From: Hyphomicrobiales bacterium | GTDB taxonomy: Bacteria > Pseudomonadota > Alphaproteobacteria > Rhizobiales > Xanthobacteraceae | DNA: 64,000 nt | Reading direction: 5' to 3' | NCBI GenBank assembly: GCA_017305715.1 | Contig: JAFKKG010000029.1 | Location: 62,001-126,000, forward strand | Part shown: in pieces, positions 1-8,783 of the stretch | How positions within the stretch are numbered: position 1 is the stretch's first letter | Layout of the letters: every line of letters begins with the position of its first letter | Made by a program: the position numbers and the translations under genes | Notes under the pieces: generated by a model | Seen by the model: only the letters and a program-made list of their open reading frames with translations | Databases searched by the model: none | Told to the model about the DNA's origin: nothing

Positions 1-960
1 AATGGCGTCGCGCACTTCGGTGACCTCGGAAAACATCACGGCGGCACCGGCGCGCACCAAGAGGTCGGCGGCAAAGCCGAGCGCGGGATTGGCGGTCACG
101 CCGGAAAAGGCATCCGAGCCGCCGCATTGCAGGCCGATGACGAGGTCGGAAGCGGGACAGGTCTCACGGCGGCGTTTGTCGAGCACGGCCAGGCGCGCAT
201 CGGCCATCTCCATGATGGCGTCGACGATGGCGCCAAAGCCGTCGAACGCCTCGTCCTGCATCCGCACGACGCTGCTGTCGGTCCCTTCCGGGAGCAGCCG
301 CTCGGGAACGAGTTTTTCGCAGCCGAGGCCGACGACCATGGCCTCGCCGCCGAAATTCGGATTGAGGGCGAGGTTTTGCAGGGTGCGTATCGGCACGATC
401 GCGAGCGGCGCATTGATCGCAACGCCGCAGCCGTAATTATGGGTGAGGCCAACGACGTCGTCGACATTGGGATATTTCGGCAGCAGCTCCGCCTTGATGC
501 GCTTGATCGCAAACTGCAGCGTGCCGGCGACGCATTGCACGCTGGTCGAGATCGCCAGCACGTTCTTGGTGCCCACCGATCCGTCCGCGTTGCGAAAGCC
601 TTCGAAGGTGTAGCCCTCGAGCGGCGCCTGCGGGGCAGGGACGGCGGTGGCGAGTTCGAGCTTGTCGAGTTCGGGCGGCGTCGGCATCTCGATGTGCGCC
701 TCGTCAACCCATTCGCCGGCCAGGATCGGCTTTGCGGCGGTGCCGATCACCTCGTTGTAGCGACGGATCGGTGCGCCCTCGGCGATATCAGACAGCGCCA
801 CCTTGTGGCCCTGCGGCACGAAACCGCGCAGTTCGAGACCGCAGGCAAAACGGCTCTTCGCCGGCAATCCGAGATCGTTGACCACGATCGCCACATTGTC
901 CCTGGGGTCGAGCCTGATATAGCGCGGCTCATAGGCCTGCGCCGTCGCGGTTGCCGTCAC
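1..960 (-). CDS. garD: D-galactarate dehydratase, N-terminal part (runs off the window)
   Basis: Dehydrates galactarate to 5-keto-4-deoxyglucarate in the cytoplasmic hexarate pathway. The reverse strand reads open for 320 codons from a GTG at 960, preceded by GGGAGA, to the window edge, so the 3' end is missing; the family is about 500 residues. The first 100 or so residues form a SAF-type domain ([18 protein letters not shown]). The dehydratase domain follows, with [47 protein letters not shown] and [11 protein letters not shown], which match GarD more closely than altronate dehydratase UxaA as I remember those sequences. It is transcribed divergently from the reductase gene at 1147. Confidence 0.9.
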   Translation of the reverse strand, partial: MTATATAQAYEPRYIRLDPRDNVAIVVNDLGLPAKSRFACGLELRGFVPQGHKVALSDIAEGAPIRRYNEVIGTAAKPILAGEWVDEAHIEMPTPPELDKLELATAVPAPQAPLEGYTFEGFRNADGSVGTKNVLAISTSVQCVAGTLQFAIKRIKAELLPKYPNVDDVVGLTHNYGCGVAINAPLAIVPIRTLQNLALNPNFGGEAMVVGLGCEKLVPERLLPEGTDSSVVRMQDEAFDGFGAIVDAIMEMADARLAVLDKRRRETCPASDLVIGLQCGGSDAFSGVTANPALGFAADLLVRAGAAVMFSEVTEVRDAI

Positions 961-1146
961 GAAATTCTCCCTGGATCGCGCCTGCCGCATTCGGCGCCAG
1001 TCCGGACAAGTATAGGCCGCTTTGGCGGATATATGAAGTTCGCGGATGGGGGCGACCGCTTGCTACACGCGTTCGGCCATTGTGAGGAGGCCTGCCGATG
1101 GGTTAGCCTCGCCGCCAAGAAACGCTAAGAGAAAACGGGGAGAAGC

Positions 1147-2208
1147 ATGGGCAAGAAAATAGCGATCGTGGGTGCCGGCGCCGTCGGCGGATATGCCGGC
1201 GCCCATATGGTGCAGGCCGGCGAGGACGTGACCTTCATCGATCCCTGGCCCGAGCATGTCGAGCACATGCGCCAGCACGGCCTGCGCGTCACCCATGCGA
1301 TGGATGTTCCGGAATTCTCCGTCCCGGTGCGCGCGCTGCATATCACCGACGCGCAGCAGCTCGCCCGGGAGGCGCCGGTCGACATCGCCTTCGTGTGCAT
1401 GAAATCCTATGACACCGCCTGGGCCACCATGCTGATCCGGCAATATCTGGCGCCGGACGGCTATGTGGTGTCGCTGCAGAACTGCATGAACGAAGAGACC
1501 ATCGCCGGCATCGTCGGCTGGGGCAAGACGCTCGGCTGCATCGCCAGCAGCATCACGGTCAATCTGCCGGAGCCGGGTCACATCCACCGCGGCGCCGGCA
1601 AGCACGGCGCGGCGCATACGGTGTTCCGCGCCGGCGAAGTGCACGGCCGCATCACGCCGAGGGCAGAGGAAGTCTGCCGCCTGGTCGCCTACACCGACAG
1701 TGCCAAGGTGACCGATAATCTGTGGGGCGAACGCTGGTCGAAACTGGTCGCCAATGTCATGGGCAACGGGTTGTCCGCCTGCACCGGCATGACCGGCGGC
1801 CAGATGCTGGAGAGCGAGCCGGTCCGCCGCTTCTCCACCCGGCTCGGCAGCGAGGCCATCCGCGTCGGGCAGGCGCATGGCTATCAGCTCGAAGAGATAT
1901 TGCATCTGCCGCCGGAGACGATCGCGCAGGCCGGCGAGGGCAATGAAGAGGCGATGCGCGCCTGCGACGCGCAGCGCTTCAAGGACGGCAAGCGCACCTC
2001 GTCGGCGCAGCGGCCCTCGATGGGCCAGGACATGCAGAAGGGCCGCCGCACCGAAATCGAATTCCTCAACGGATTTGTGGTGGATGAGGGCGAGAAGGTC
2101 GGCCTTGCCTGCCGCGCCAATGCCGCGCTGACCGATATCGTCAAGCGCGTCGAACGGGGCGAGCTGAAGCCCGACCCGCGGCACATCACCGAGCTGCGGC
2201 TGAACTGA
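1147..2208 (+). CDS. 2-dehydropantoate 2-reductase (ApbA/PanE) family oxidoreductase
   Basis: NADP-dependent reductase of the ketopantoate reductase fold, 353 residues, slightly longer than typical PanE (about 300). The N-terminal Rossmann domain starts with IAIVGAGAVGGYAG (GxGxxG), and the C-terminal helical domain carries the family pattern around WSKLVANVMGNGLSACTG and KGRRTEIEFLNGFVV. GGGGAGAAGC precedes the ATG. Many alphaproteobacteria have several paralogs acting on other 2-oxo acids, and lying beside garD suggests a sugar-acid or carboxylate role rather than pantothenate synthesis. That substrate idea is inference only. Confidence 0.85.
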   Translation: MGKKIAIVGAGAVGGYAGAHMVQAGEDVTFIDPWPEHVEHMRQHGLRVTHAMDVPEFSVPVRALHITDAQQLAREAPVDIAFVCMKSYDTAWATMLIRQYLAPDGYVVSLQNCMNEETIAGIVGWGKTLGCIASSITVNLPEPGHIHRGAGKHGAAHTVFRAGEVHGRITPRAEEVCRLVAYTDSAKVTDNLWGERWSKLVANVMGNGLSACTGMTGGQMLESEPVRRFSTRLGSEAIRVGQAHGYQLEEILHLPPETIAQAGEGNEEAMRACDAQRFKDGKRTSSAQRPSMGQDMQKGRRTEIEFLNGFVVDEGEKVGLACRANAALTDIVKRVERGELKPDPRHITELRLN

Positions 2209-2316
2209 GCGGCCTCGCGCGATGGCGCTCGGCAGCGCCACCCATTTCGGGGCTATGATTTTCCCCGGGTTGTCGTAACCTCCATGGATATCGCCTGAGA
2301 TAGTGGGAGGCTTGCC

Positions 2317-2757
2317 ATGCGTTTCCTTGTTTGCGGGTTCATTTTGATGGCTTCGATTTCAGCGGCGGCTGCGGATTCAAAAACGGATGCGCTTCAGATC
2401 ATCGATCGATGGGCCAAGGCCTTCTCGGCCTCGGACGTCGACGCGATCGTCAAGCTTCACGCGCCCGACGCGTTGTTCATGGGAACCGGAAGCAAGGCCG
2501 TCGTGACGAAGCCCGAGGGTATCAGGACCTATTTCGAAGCCGCACTTCTCAACAACAGGCCACGAGGAGCGGCGCTCAACAGCTATGAATCGATGGTGCT
2601 GTCTGATGATGCGGTGCTGGTCACCGGCCTCGATACAACGACCCGCGTCAAGGACGGAAATCCGATCAGCACATCGGGGCGGGTCACTTTCGTGGTGGCC
2701 AGGCGCGGTGCCGATTGGCAGATCGTGCATTTCCATCGGTCGGCCATGCCGCAATAG
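2317..2757 (+). CDS. Exported SnoaL-like / NTF2-fold protein (SgcJ/EcaC type)
   Basis: Small secreted protein of 146 residues. A Sec signal peptide fills residues 1-19 (hydrophobic core, cleavage after AAA-A). The mature part follows the cystatin-like NTF2 pattern seen in the SgcJ/EcaC and DUF4440 groups: an N-terminal helix (IIDRWAKAFSASDVDAIVKLHAPDA), then strands ending in WQIVHFHRS. GTGGGAGG sits ahead of the ATG. Proteins of this fold bind small ligands or act as isomerases; the ligand here is unknown. It may be co-transcribed with the hydrolase 59 bases downstream. Confidence 0.75.
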   Translation: MRFLVCGFILMASISAAAADSKTDALQIIDRWAKAFSASDVDAIVKLHAPDALFMGTGSKAVVTKPEGIRTYFEAALLNNRPRGAALNSYESMVLSDDAVLVTGLDTTTRVKDGNPISTSGRVTFVVARRGADWQIVHFHRSAMPQ

Positions 2758-2816
2758 TTGACGGGCTGTTTCGGCAGCCGCTGGACCTCTGCTGCGCCAG
2801 CCTCTAAGTAACTCCG

Positions 2817-3683
2817 ATGGATATTGCATCGGACGCGCCGCAGTCGCGCACTTTTCAGTCGCAGGGGCTCCAGCTTCATTTCACCGATTGGGGCAACGCA
2901 TCGGCGCCGCCCTTGCTGCTGGTGCATGGCGGCCTCGATCATTCCCGCAGCTGGGACCATCTGGCCCGGGCGCTGGCGGCGGATTTTCACGTCGTGGCGC
3001 CCGATTTGCGCGGCCATGGCGATTCCGGCTGGGCGTTCGGCTCCAGCTACAGCCTTGCCGATCACGTCTACGACCTGATCAGCCTGGTGAAATCGGAAGG
3101 TTTGGGACCGGTCGCGATGGTCGGCCATTCGATGGGGGGCATGGTCAGCCTGACCTATGCCGGCGCTTTTCCGGAACGCGTGTCAAAGCTGGTCGTGCTT
3201 GATGGCGTCACCAATTTTCCGGCGCGCCGCCCCAAGCCCGCCGACGTCAGGATCTCCGATTGGGCCGGCGATCTCGACCGGCTGGCGCAACGGAAAATCC
3301 ACCGCTATCCGACATTGGCCGACGGCGCCGAGCGGATCATCGGCCGCAATCCGCGGCTGACGCGCGCGCAGGCGATGCATCTGGCCACCCACGGCATGAA
3401 GCGCAACGACGACGGCAGTTTCAGCTGGAAGTATGACCCCTATTTGCGGGCGCGCGCGCCTTACCGGCTGTCGCTCGAGGACAATATCGCCCTGTGGTCG
3501 CGCATCGCATGCCCGACGCTTCTGGTCGCTGCCAGCGACAGCTTCCTGCCGGATCCCGAGAAGGCCGGCGTGATGTCGCATTTCAAGCATGCCGAACTCG
3601 CAAAGATCGAAGGCGCCGGCCACTGGTTGCAGCACGACAAGCCGGACGAGGTGCTCGCGCTGATCCAGCGGTTTCTTGGCTAA
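2817..3683 (+). CDS. Alpha/beta hydrolase
   Basis: Serine hydrolase of the alpha/beta fold, 288 residues. The order of motifs is complete: an oxyanion-hole segment (LLLVHGGLDHS), the nucleophile elbow GHSMGG at about residues 102-107, an acid in the DSFLPDPE region and the catalytic histidine in GAGHWLQHDKP. It has no signal peptide, so it is cytoplasmic. The sequence resembles epoxide-hydrolase and haloperoxidase-like esterases, but nothing in it fixes a substrate. It follows the SnoaL-like gene on the same strand. Confidence 0.85.
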   Translation: MDIASDAPQSRTFQSQGLQLHFTDWGNASAPPLLLVHGGLDHSRSWDHLARALAADFHVVAPDLRGHGDSGWAFGSSYSLADHVYDLISLVKSEGLGPVAMVGHSMGGMVSLTYAGAFPERVSKLVVLDGVTNFPARRPKPADVRISDWAGDLDRLAQRKIHRYPTLADGAERIIGRNPRLTRAQAMHLATHGMKRNDDGSFSWKYDPYLRARAPYRLSLEDNIALWSRIACPTLLVAASDSFLPDPEKAGVMSHFKHAELAKIEGAGHWLQHDKPDEVLALIQRFLG

Positions 3684-3715
3684 CTGGCAGGGCGGCTCGA
3701 CCCACCCGCACTTTG

Positions 3716-5707
3716 TTACGCGATCTTGAGGGTTGGCGGAGCCGGCTTGGGCTCGTCATCGCTGTCCAGAACGCCGGCCGCCGCCCGGCACATCATCATC
3801 GCTTCGCGCAAGGTCCCCGCGGCGATGTCGGCTTTGGCCGCCTCTCGCAGTTCTTCCAGCGCTTCCTTGTCGATGTTCTCGGCCCAGCAACCGAGCATGA
3901 TCGTGACCTCTGGCAATTTGCGACGAAGGCGCCGAACCGAGTAGCGCATATGGGCGGGGCTGCCGGCATCGAGGTAGGACAGGCAGACGATCGCGACACC
4001 GGTGAAATCGACTTGCCCGATTTTGGTCGATGAAAGCGCATCCGCAGGTTCAACCCGGGCGCCAAGACCGTGGGCATCGGATAGCTGTGCAAACAGCACC
4101 GCTGCGGCTTCGTCGAGCGGGGTGCGCCCGGCCAGGCAGAGCACCGGCGCTTGTCCCTGCCAATGAAGCGGAAGGCCGGCCTTCTGCACGACGGGCAGAT
4201 TGCTGGAAATGGCTGCATCGGGGATGGTCTCAACCGCGGCCGCCGCCTCCGCGTCCATGGTCGGCGAGGTCACCTCGGGGATCGAGTCGTCCTGGGTCGA
4301 CAGATCGCTGGCAAATTCGGTCACGGCGTCGCGAATCTTCATCATGCGCGCCTGGTCCAGTGCGTCGCGCTTGGCGTCTGCCTGGGCCAGTTGCAGACCT
4401 CTCAGCGCGACCTCGTCGAAATAGGACGACAGCGATTTTTCCTTGAGGAACTCTTCGGCTTTCCCCGCCGCCTCGATCGGATCGCCGGCCAGCATCCGCT
4501 GATAAAACATTTCCGGTGGTGACAGCGCGGGCCGATCGCCAAAAATCACGTCGAGAAATTCGAGACGCTCGACATGGCGTCCGAGGACGACGAGGCAAAC
4601 CGTTAGGGGCGTTGCCAGCACGAGACCGATGGGCCCCCATAAGGCGGTCCAGAACGTCGCAGAAGCAACGATGGCGACGGGAGAAAGGCCGGTGCTCTGG
4701 CCGTAGGCGAGGGGCTCCACCACCTGGCTGACAACCGGTCCGACGCCCAGGAAAAGGACGAGCGTCCAGGCGAGCATCGACCAGCCGGGATCGACGGCGG
4801 CCGCGAGCGCCAGCGGGAATGCGGCCGAGATGGCCGAGCCAATGTACGGAACGAACCGCAGTACGGCCGCCAGAATGCCCCAGAGGATCGCGCTGGGCAC
4901 GCCTATGAACGTGAGCCCGACCCCGATGATCACGCCGAACGTGGCATTGATCATCAACTGGGCCAGGAACAGCCGGCTAAGCCGCGTTGCGGCATCGTCG
5001 AGCGCCGCCGTCGTGCGTTGCAGATCATGCGAGCCCGCGAGCCGTATCAGACGATTTCGAAGATCCTCGCGCTGGATCAGGATGAAGATGACGAAGATGA
5101 TGATGATGCCGGTGGTCGCGAGCGGATTGAGCAATGGCGCGATCAGGGTTCGCAGATTCTCGAGCGCTCCCGGGTCGGGTTGCCGCACTTCAACGGGGAT
5201 CGGCAGGGTCGTGCCGGCGGCATTTGGCGCGCCGAGACGGGGGATCGCGCCGCGGACCGATTTGTCTTCCTTCGGCCGGTCGAGTTCCCGGCTCAATTCC
5301 TGGAGCATATCGGCCGCCCGCTCGAGTGTGCCGCTGGTCGCCGTGACGCCGCGCACCGACTGGATTTTTTCACGCATCGTCGATTGGTAGACCGGCAGGC
5401 CTCCGGCGAGTTGGGTCAGTTGATTGGCGATCAGGGTGCCGAGGCCGAAGATGATGGAGAACGCCAGGAAGACGACGCCCACGACCGCCAGGGCGCGCGG
5501 AACGCGGGCGCGCTGCAGCAGTCCGACCGGTGGTCCGAGCACAAAGCTGAGGAGAATGGCGAGCGCGATGGGAACGAATATCTCCCGGCCGAAATACAGC
5601 GCTGCAATGAACAGCGCGGCCAGGATCGAGCAGGCGACGGCACTCAGCAACGCCAGCATCTCGTCCATCGTGCGGCCGTTGTTGACCTTTCTGGTGATCA
5701 AGCTCAT
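3716..5707 (-). CDS. AI-2E family transporter with long soluble C-terminal extension
   Basis: Integral membrane permease of the AI-2E/PerM family, 663 residues against about 350-400 for an ordinary member. Residues about 15-380 hold the membrane part, with paired N-terminal helices, a loop near the middle, and family segments such as GPIGLVLATPLTVCLVVLGRH. Residues 400-500 are charged and helical. Residues about 510-645 look like a separate alpha/beta domain (VLCLAGRTPLDEAAAVLF, GVAIVCLSYLDAGSPAHMRY, LPEVTIMLGCW) reminiscent of cobalamin-binding-like Rossmann domains. A later start at codon 14 is possible, and neither start has a strong ribosome site. Transported substrate unknown. Confidence 0.85.
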   Translation of the reverse strand: MSLITRKVNNGRTMDEMLALLSAVACSILAALFIAALYFGREIFVPIALAILLSFVLGPPVGLLQRARVPRALAVVGVVFLAFSIIFGLGTLIANQLTQLAGGLPVYQSTMREKIQSVRGVTATSGTLERAADMLQELSRELDRPKEDKSVRGAIPRLGAPNAAGTTLPIPVEVRQPDPGALENLRTLIAPLLNPLATTGIIIIFVIFILIQREDLRNRLIRLAGSHDLQRTTAALDDAATRLSRLFLAQLMINATFGVIIGVGLTFIGVPSAILWGILAAVLRFVPYIGSAISAAFPLALAAAVDPGWSMLAWTLVLFLGVGPVVSQVVEPLAYGQSTGLSPVAIVASATFWTALWGPIGLVLATPLTVCLVVLGRHVERLEFLDVIFGDRPALSPPEMFYQRMLAGDPIEAAGKAEEFLKEKSLSSYFDEVALRGLQLAQADAKRDALDQARMMKIRDAVTEFASDLSTQDDSIPEVTSPTMDAEAAAAVETIPDAAISSNLPVVQKAGLPLHWQGQAPVLCLAGRTPLDEAAAVLFAQLSDAHGLGARVEPADALSSTKIGQVDFTGVAIVCLSYLDAGSPAHMRYSVRRLRRKLPEVTIMLGCWAENIDKEALEELREAAKADIAAGTLREAMMMCRAAAGVLDSDDEPKPAPPTLKIA

Positions 5708-5966
5708 TCAGGCTTTCTAGAACCGGCGCGGGAAGGGGCCTTGCATATGCGGCTCTCGCTGCAACAACCTAAAGCGCGGCCGGCGCATAGGTTGCACCGG
5801 TCAGGATTGCGTATTCACGAAGAGTCGTGGAACCTTTTCCGGATTTCGAAACGGCGCTCCAGCGAACCCGCTAGGCGTGCAGGATGGGCGGCTCGCCGCA
5901 TCGAACAAATTCGGCAGCAGCGCGTTGTCGTCCATGCACAGAAGCGAACGACGATATCCTGGTCCC

Positions 5967-6167
5967 ATGAGCATCCAGCCCGTCGATCGTAGTTCGACGA
6001 TGCCGGCACCGTTGCTGCCTGCAATGCCCGGTTCCGGTACGGTCGATCGACCGAGGTCCTCTTTGCCGGAAGCGAAACTGACCCGAAAAGACGCGGTCCG
6101 TGCCGCAAAGGCACAAATCACGCGGCGCAATTCTTTGCGAAAGCAGCGGCAGGCGCAAAAGGAATAG
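5967..6167 (+). CDS. Possible small basic hypothetical protein
   Basis: Open frame of 66 codons beginning MSIQPVDRSS and ending in a strongly basic, Arg/Lys/Gln-rich tail (LRKQRQAQKE). I do not recognise it, and no clear Shine-Dalgarno site precedes the ATG; the frame stays open a further 30 codons upstream. The 260 bases before it (5708-5966) hold no convincing gene. It is included because its composition differs from that of the shadow frames nearby, and the call is weak. Confidence 0.3.
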   Translation: MSIQPVDRSSTMPAPLLPAMPGSGTVDRPRSSLPEAKLTRKDAVRAAKAQITRRNSLRKQRQAQKE

Positions 6168-6177
6168 CACCGCGCGT

Positions 6178-6378
6178 TCAGTTTCTGGAGTCGATCTCTC
6201 GATCCAGCTCGCGAAGATATGACAGTCCGTGCACCGTCAACCGGTGCTCGTCCTTTTCGCCGTCGATATATAACTTCATCAGATGTCTTGAAAGACGTTC
6301 GCGGGCGCCCTTGGTCTCGGAACGGTCCGCAAGCGCGCCGTATATGCTCAGCGCGCGATCAACGGGTAGAATATGCAT
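6178..6378 (-). CDS. Small hypothetical protein (66 residues)
   Basis: Short charged protein with predicted helices: MHILPVDRALSIYGALADR, then a central RERLSRHLMKLYIDGEKDEHRLTVHGLSYLRELDRE. The LTVHGLSYLREL segment resembles the end of a winged-helix or small regulatory fold, but no family can be named. Its stop lies 11 bases from the stop of the frame at 5967-6167, so the two would be convergent. The amino-acid pattern (amphipathic, no low-complexity arginine runs) supports a real gene. Confidence 0.55.
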   Translation of the reverse strand: MHILPVDRALSIYGALADRSETKGARERLSRHLMKLYIDGEKDEHRLTVHGLSYLRELDREIDSRN

Positions 6379-6494
6379 TGGGCCAGCCCATCGGTTAGAT
6401 TCGATCTCTGAAGAACTAAGGCCGATCGCTCCGTATCGTTCCCCGGCGATGCTGATGCAATTGTAGGCGGGGCGGCGGTCGGCCGGATATTCCG

Positions 6495-6785
6495 TCAGAA
6501 ATCGGATGCCTTCCGTCGCCTGCGAATGACCGGCTCGGGCTTCAGCGCAGCACAGGGACTGCTTTCAGCTTCCGCCCTGGTGGATTCGGAACTCGTCCAC
6601 ACCTGCCGGACGCCGGTGAAGAACAGATATTTGCAATGCTTCTTGTAGAACGGCACCGGATAGGCGTCGCTCAATTGCGCCGTCTCGATCCTCGATCCGA
6701 TCAGGATCCCGCGATTGAGCGCGTAGCCGGCGGACAGGACGATGGCGAAACCAAGCAGGGCCCAGGCGGCTGACCGCAATGTCAT
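6495..6785 (-). CDS. Small membrane-anchored or exported hypothetical protein
   Basis: A 96-residue protein with one hydrophobic N-terminal segment (residues 4-24, AWALLGFAIVLSAGYAL) that acts as a signal anchor or signal peptide, followed by a short soluble part with two cysteines (KKHCKYLFF, SSPCAAL) and a basic tail. It starts three bases after the stop of the gene at 6789-7460, so the two are an operon and probably translationally coupled. I do not recognise a family. The invariant-looking CKYLFFTGVRQVW stretch may mark it in comparisons. Confidence 0.55.
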   Translation of the reverse strand: MTLRSAAWALLGFAIVLSAGYALNRGILIGSRIETAQLSDAYPVPFYKKHCKYLFFTGVRQVWTSSESTRAEAESSPCAALKPEPVIRRRRKASDF

Positions 6786-6788
6786 GGC

Positions 6789-7460
6789 CTAGTCTTCTTC
6801 CATGCATTGAAGGATGAAGGCGGTGCGGTCCCTCGGCAGAACACCCTGCACGTTGGCCTTTTGCCGGCATTTGAGCTGCTCGATATGGGCGGCGACCGCC
6901 TTGACGCGGCGTTCTTCCGCCGCCGTATCGGCCACCCGGATCAGCCGCACCTTGATCGGCGTGCCGTCCGACTCGAACTGGAACTCGTATTTCCGCCCGT
7001 TGGCGTCGACGGCCGAACAGGCGACGCTCGACACTTTTTGTTTCGCGAAATTTCCGATCTGCCTGCACAGCCCGGTCGAGGGCTCGACCGTCGGCGTCGG
7101 CAGCCCATCGACCTTGGGCCTGTCCTTGGATTTGATCAGCATCCGGTCGATCGACAGCTCGTATCTGTCGTCCTGCTCGCGCTTGGCGATTTCACCCGAA
7201 AACGTGATGATGTGGCTTTCATCATTGGGATCGTTGAGCGGCACGGTGAAGCCCGACCGGCCGCCGGGGCTATGGGAAAACGCCACCGTGCTGCACGAGA
7301 AGTCGCCGTCCGCCACCTTCAACGTGCTGCACTTGCCGGTCATCGACGCGAACATGTCGAGCTCGGGCTCGTGTCGTTCGATTACGTCGGCAAACAGGGC
7401 GTCGCAAGGCATTGAAAAGAACATCAACGCCAAGGCGGCCACCCGCCCCCAGATGCGCAT
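6789..7460 (-). CDS. Exported hypothetical protein, Cys-containing
   Basis: A 223-residue protein with a Sec signal peptide (MRIWGRVAALALMFFSMPCDALFA); this ATG is preferred over one seven codons upstream because the hydrophobic core then sits correctly. The mature part has cysteines at GKCSTL, FSCSTV, GLCRQI, VACSAV, LKCRQK and LQCMEE, an even number that would allow disulfides in the periplasm, and ends RTAFILQCMEED. No known domain is visible. The upstream gene of a two-gene operon with the 96-residue membrane protein. Confidence 0.65.
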   Translation of the reverse strand: MRIWGRVAALALMFFSMPCDALFADVIERHEPELDMFASMTGKCSTLKVADGDFSCSTVAFSHSPGGRSGFTVPLNDPNDESHIITFSGEIAKREQDDRYELSIDRMLIKSKDRPKVDGLPTPTVEPSTGLCRQIGNFAKQKVSSVACSAVDANGRKYEFQFESDGTPIKVRLIRVADTAAEERRVKAVAAHIEQLKCRQKANVQGVLPRDRTAFILQCMEED

Positions 7461-7580
7461 GACGATTTCCCCAGGCCACAAAGCGGCCTGAACTCTGCAA
7501 CTTTAGGCAAACGGACGCAATGGCCGATGGGGACGGTGGATTGACGATCGGCCGGCGTCTGTGATCTCTGGAATGGGAGC

Positions 7581-7642
7581 GTAGCCCGGATGGGCGAAGC
7601 GATATCCGGGATTCCCGCATGTCGCTTTGCCCATGCGGGCTG
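7581..7642. repeat. Palindromic intergenic repeat (GTAGCCCGGATG type)
   Basis: Two adjoining hairpins: GCCCGGAT pairs with ATCCGGG around a GGGCGAAGCG loop, and CCCGCAT pairs with ATGCGGG around GTCGCTTTGCC. The unit lies between the divergent genes at 6789 and 7712. Elements with this wording are, from memory, dispersed in Bradyrhizobium-type genomes. Confidence 0.6.
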
Positions 7643-7711
7643 CCGCTGAACAAGAGCGTCGATCTTCCGCCCCTCAAGCGGAAACCCAACGACCGCGATA
7701 GGGGGTAATGC

Positions 7712-8680
7712 ATGGGCGTTTTTCGTTCGCTGGTCGCGGGTGCTCTCGCGGCATTGGTCGCATGGCCGTCGTACGCCGAAGACTTTCCGACGAGACTGGT
7801 CCGCATCGTCGTCCCGCAGGCCCCCGGCGGTGCGACCGATACCTTCGCGCGCACCATCGGACAGAAGCTCAGCGAGCACTGGAAGCAGCCGGTCGTGATC
7901 GAGAACCGGGTCGGTGCAGCGGGCGTGATCGGCACCGACTCGGTCGCGAAGGCGCCTGCGGACGGGTATACGCTGCTGGTCACTTACGAGGGTTCGCAGG
8001 CGATCAACCCCAGCCTCTACGAGCACCTGCCGTTCGACACCATCAAGGACTTTACGGCGATCGGCACCATTGCCACGACGCCGTTTCTGCTGATCGTGGG
8101 GCCCAAGGTCGAGGCCACGACGTTTGGGGAGTTTCTTGCGCTGGCGCGCGCCAATCCCGACAAGCTGAACTACGGTTCTGCGGGAAGCGGCTCCGTCAAT
8201 CATTTGCTCGGCGAAATGCTGAAATACGAGGCCGATGTCCGCATCACGCATGTGCCCTACAAGGGCGCACCGCAAGCCATCGCCGACGTGATCGGCGGTC
8301 ACGTCGATGCGGCCTTTGCCAGCGCGCCGTCGGTGATCGCTTCGGTCCAGCAGGGATCGGTGCGCGCGCTCGCCATCTCCAGCGGCAAGCGCGCCGCGAT
8401 TTCGCCGGATACCCCGACGATCGCCGAAGGCGGCGTCAAGAATTTCGACGTCAACCCCTGGTGGGGAATCTTTGGACCGGCGGGTCTTCCTCCGTCGATC
8501 GTCAGCAAGATCAACGCCGATCTCGCCGCGATACTGAAGGATCCCGATACGCTGGACGTGCTCGCCAAGCAGGGCGGAACGCCGTTCGTCAGTTCACCCG
8601 AGGAATTTCGCAATCTGCTCGAAAGGGATATCGCGAAATGGGCCAAGACGGTGAAGGCGGCCGGCATCAAGCCGAACTAG
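7712..8680 (+). CDS. Tripartite tricarboxylate transporter substrate-binding protein (Bug family), orphan
   Basis: Periplasmic binding protein of the Bug/TctC family, 322 residues. A signal peptide covers residues 1-22 (ending in PSYA-ED). Family hallmarks follow: PTRLVRIVVPQAPGGATDTFAR near the mature N-terminus, VIENRVGAAGVIGTD, KAPADGYTLL, and NPWWGIFGPAGLP in the second lobe. AGGGGGTAATGC precedes the ATG. No TctA or TctB gene is adjacent, so it is one of the many orphan Bug proteins of this group; it could serve the tctCBA system at 31-34 kb or act in sensing. Ligand unknown, probably a carboxylate. Confidence 0.9.
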   Translation: MGVFRSLVAGALAALVAWPSYAEDFPTRLVRIVVPQAPGGATDTFARTIGQKLSEHWKQPVVIENRVGAAGVIGTDSVAKAPADGYTLLVTYEGSQAINPSLYEHLPFDTIKDFTAIGTIATTPFLLIVGPKVEATTFGEFLALARANPDKLNYGSAGSGSVNHLLGEMLKYEADVRITHVPYKGAPQAIADVIGGHVDAAFASAPSVIASVQQGSVRALAISSGKRAAISPDTPTIAEGGVKNFDVNPWWGIFGPAGLPPSIVSKINADLAAILKDPDTLDVLAKQGGTPFVSSPEEFRNLLERDIAKWAKTVKAAGIKPN

Positions 8681-8683
8681 GGT

Positions 8684-8776
8684 ATGATCCGGAAAAGTGT
8701 GAAGCGGCTTTCCGAAAAGATCATGCTCAATATAGAACTGAAGCGCGATGACGGTTCAACCGGTCTCATCGCGCTT
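8684..8776. repeat. Dispersed repeat with two hairpins, likely terminator between convergent genes
   Basis: ATGATCCGGAAA pairs loosely with TTTCCGAAAAGATCAT (8686-8723). It is followed by a perfect 11-bp pair AAGCGCGATGA (8741-8751) and TCATCGCGCTT (8766-8776). It sits between the convergent stops of the Bug gene and the Bcr/CflA gene. The ATGATCCGGAAAAGTGTGAAGCGG wording is, from memory, a common Rhizobiales intergenic repeat. Confidence 0.6.
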
Positions 8777-8783
8777 TGGCCAG

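Noticed and set aside
8684-8776. Possible small RNA gene in the repeat between convergent genes
   Set aside because: The structure is explained by the palindromic repeat family and a terminator role; no promoter is visible.
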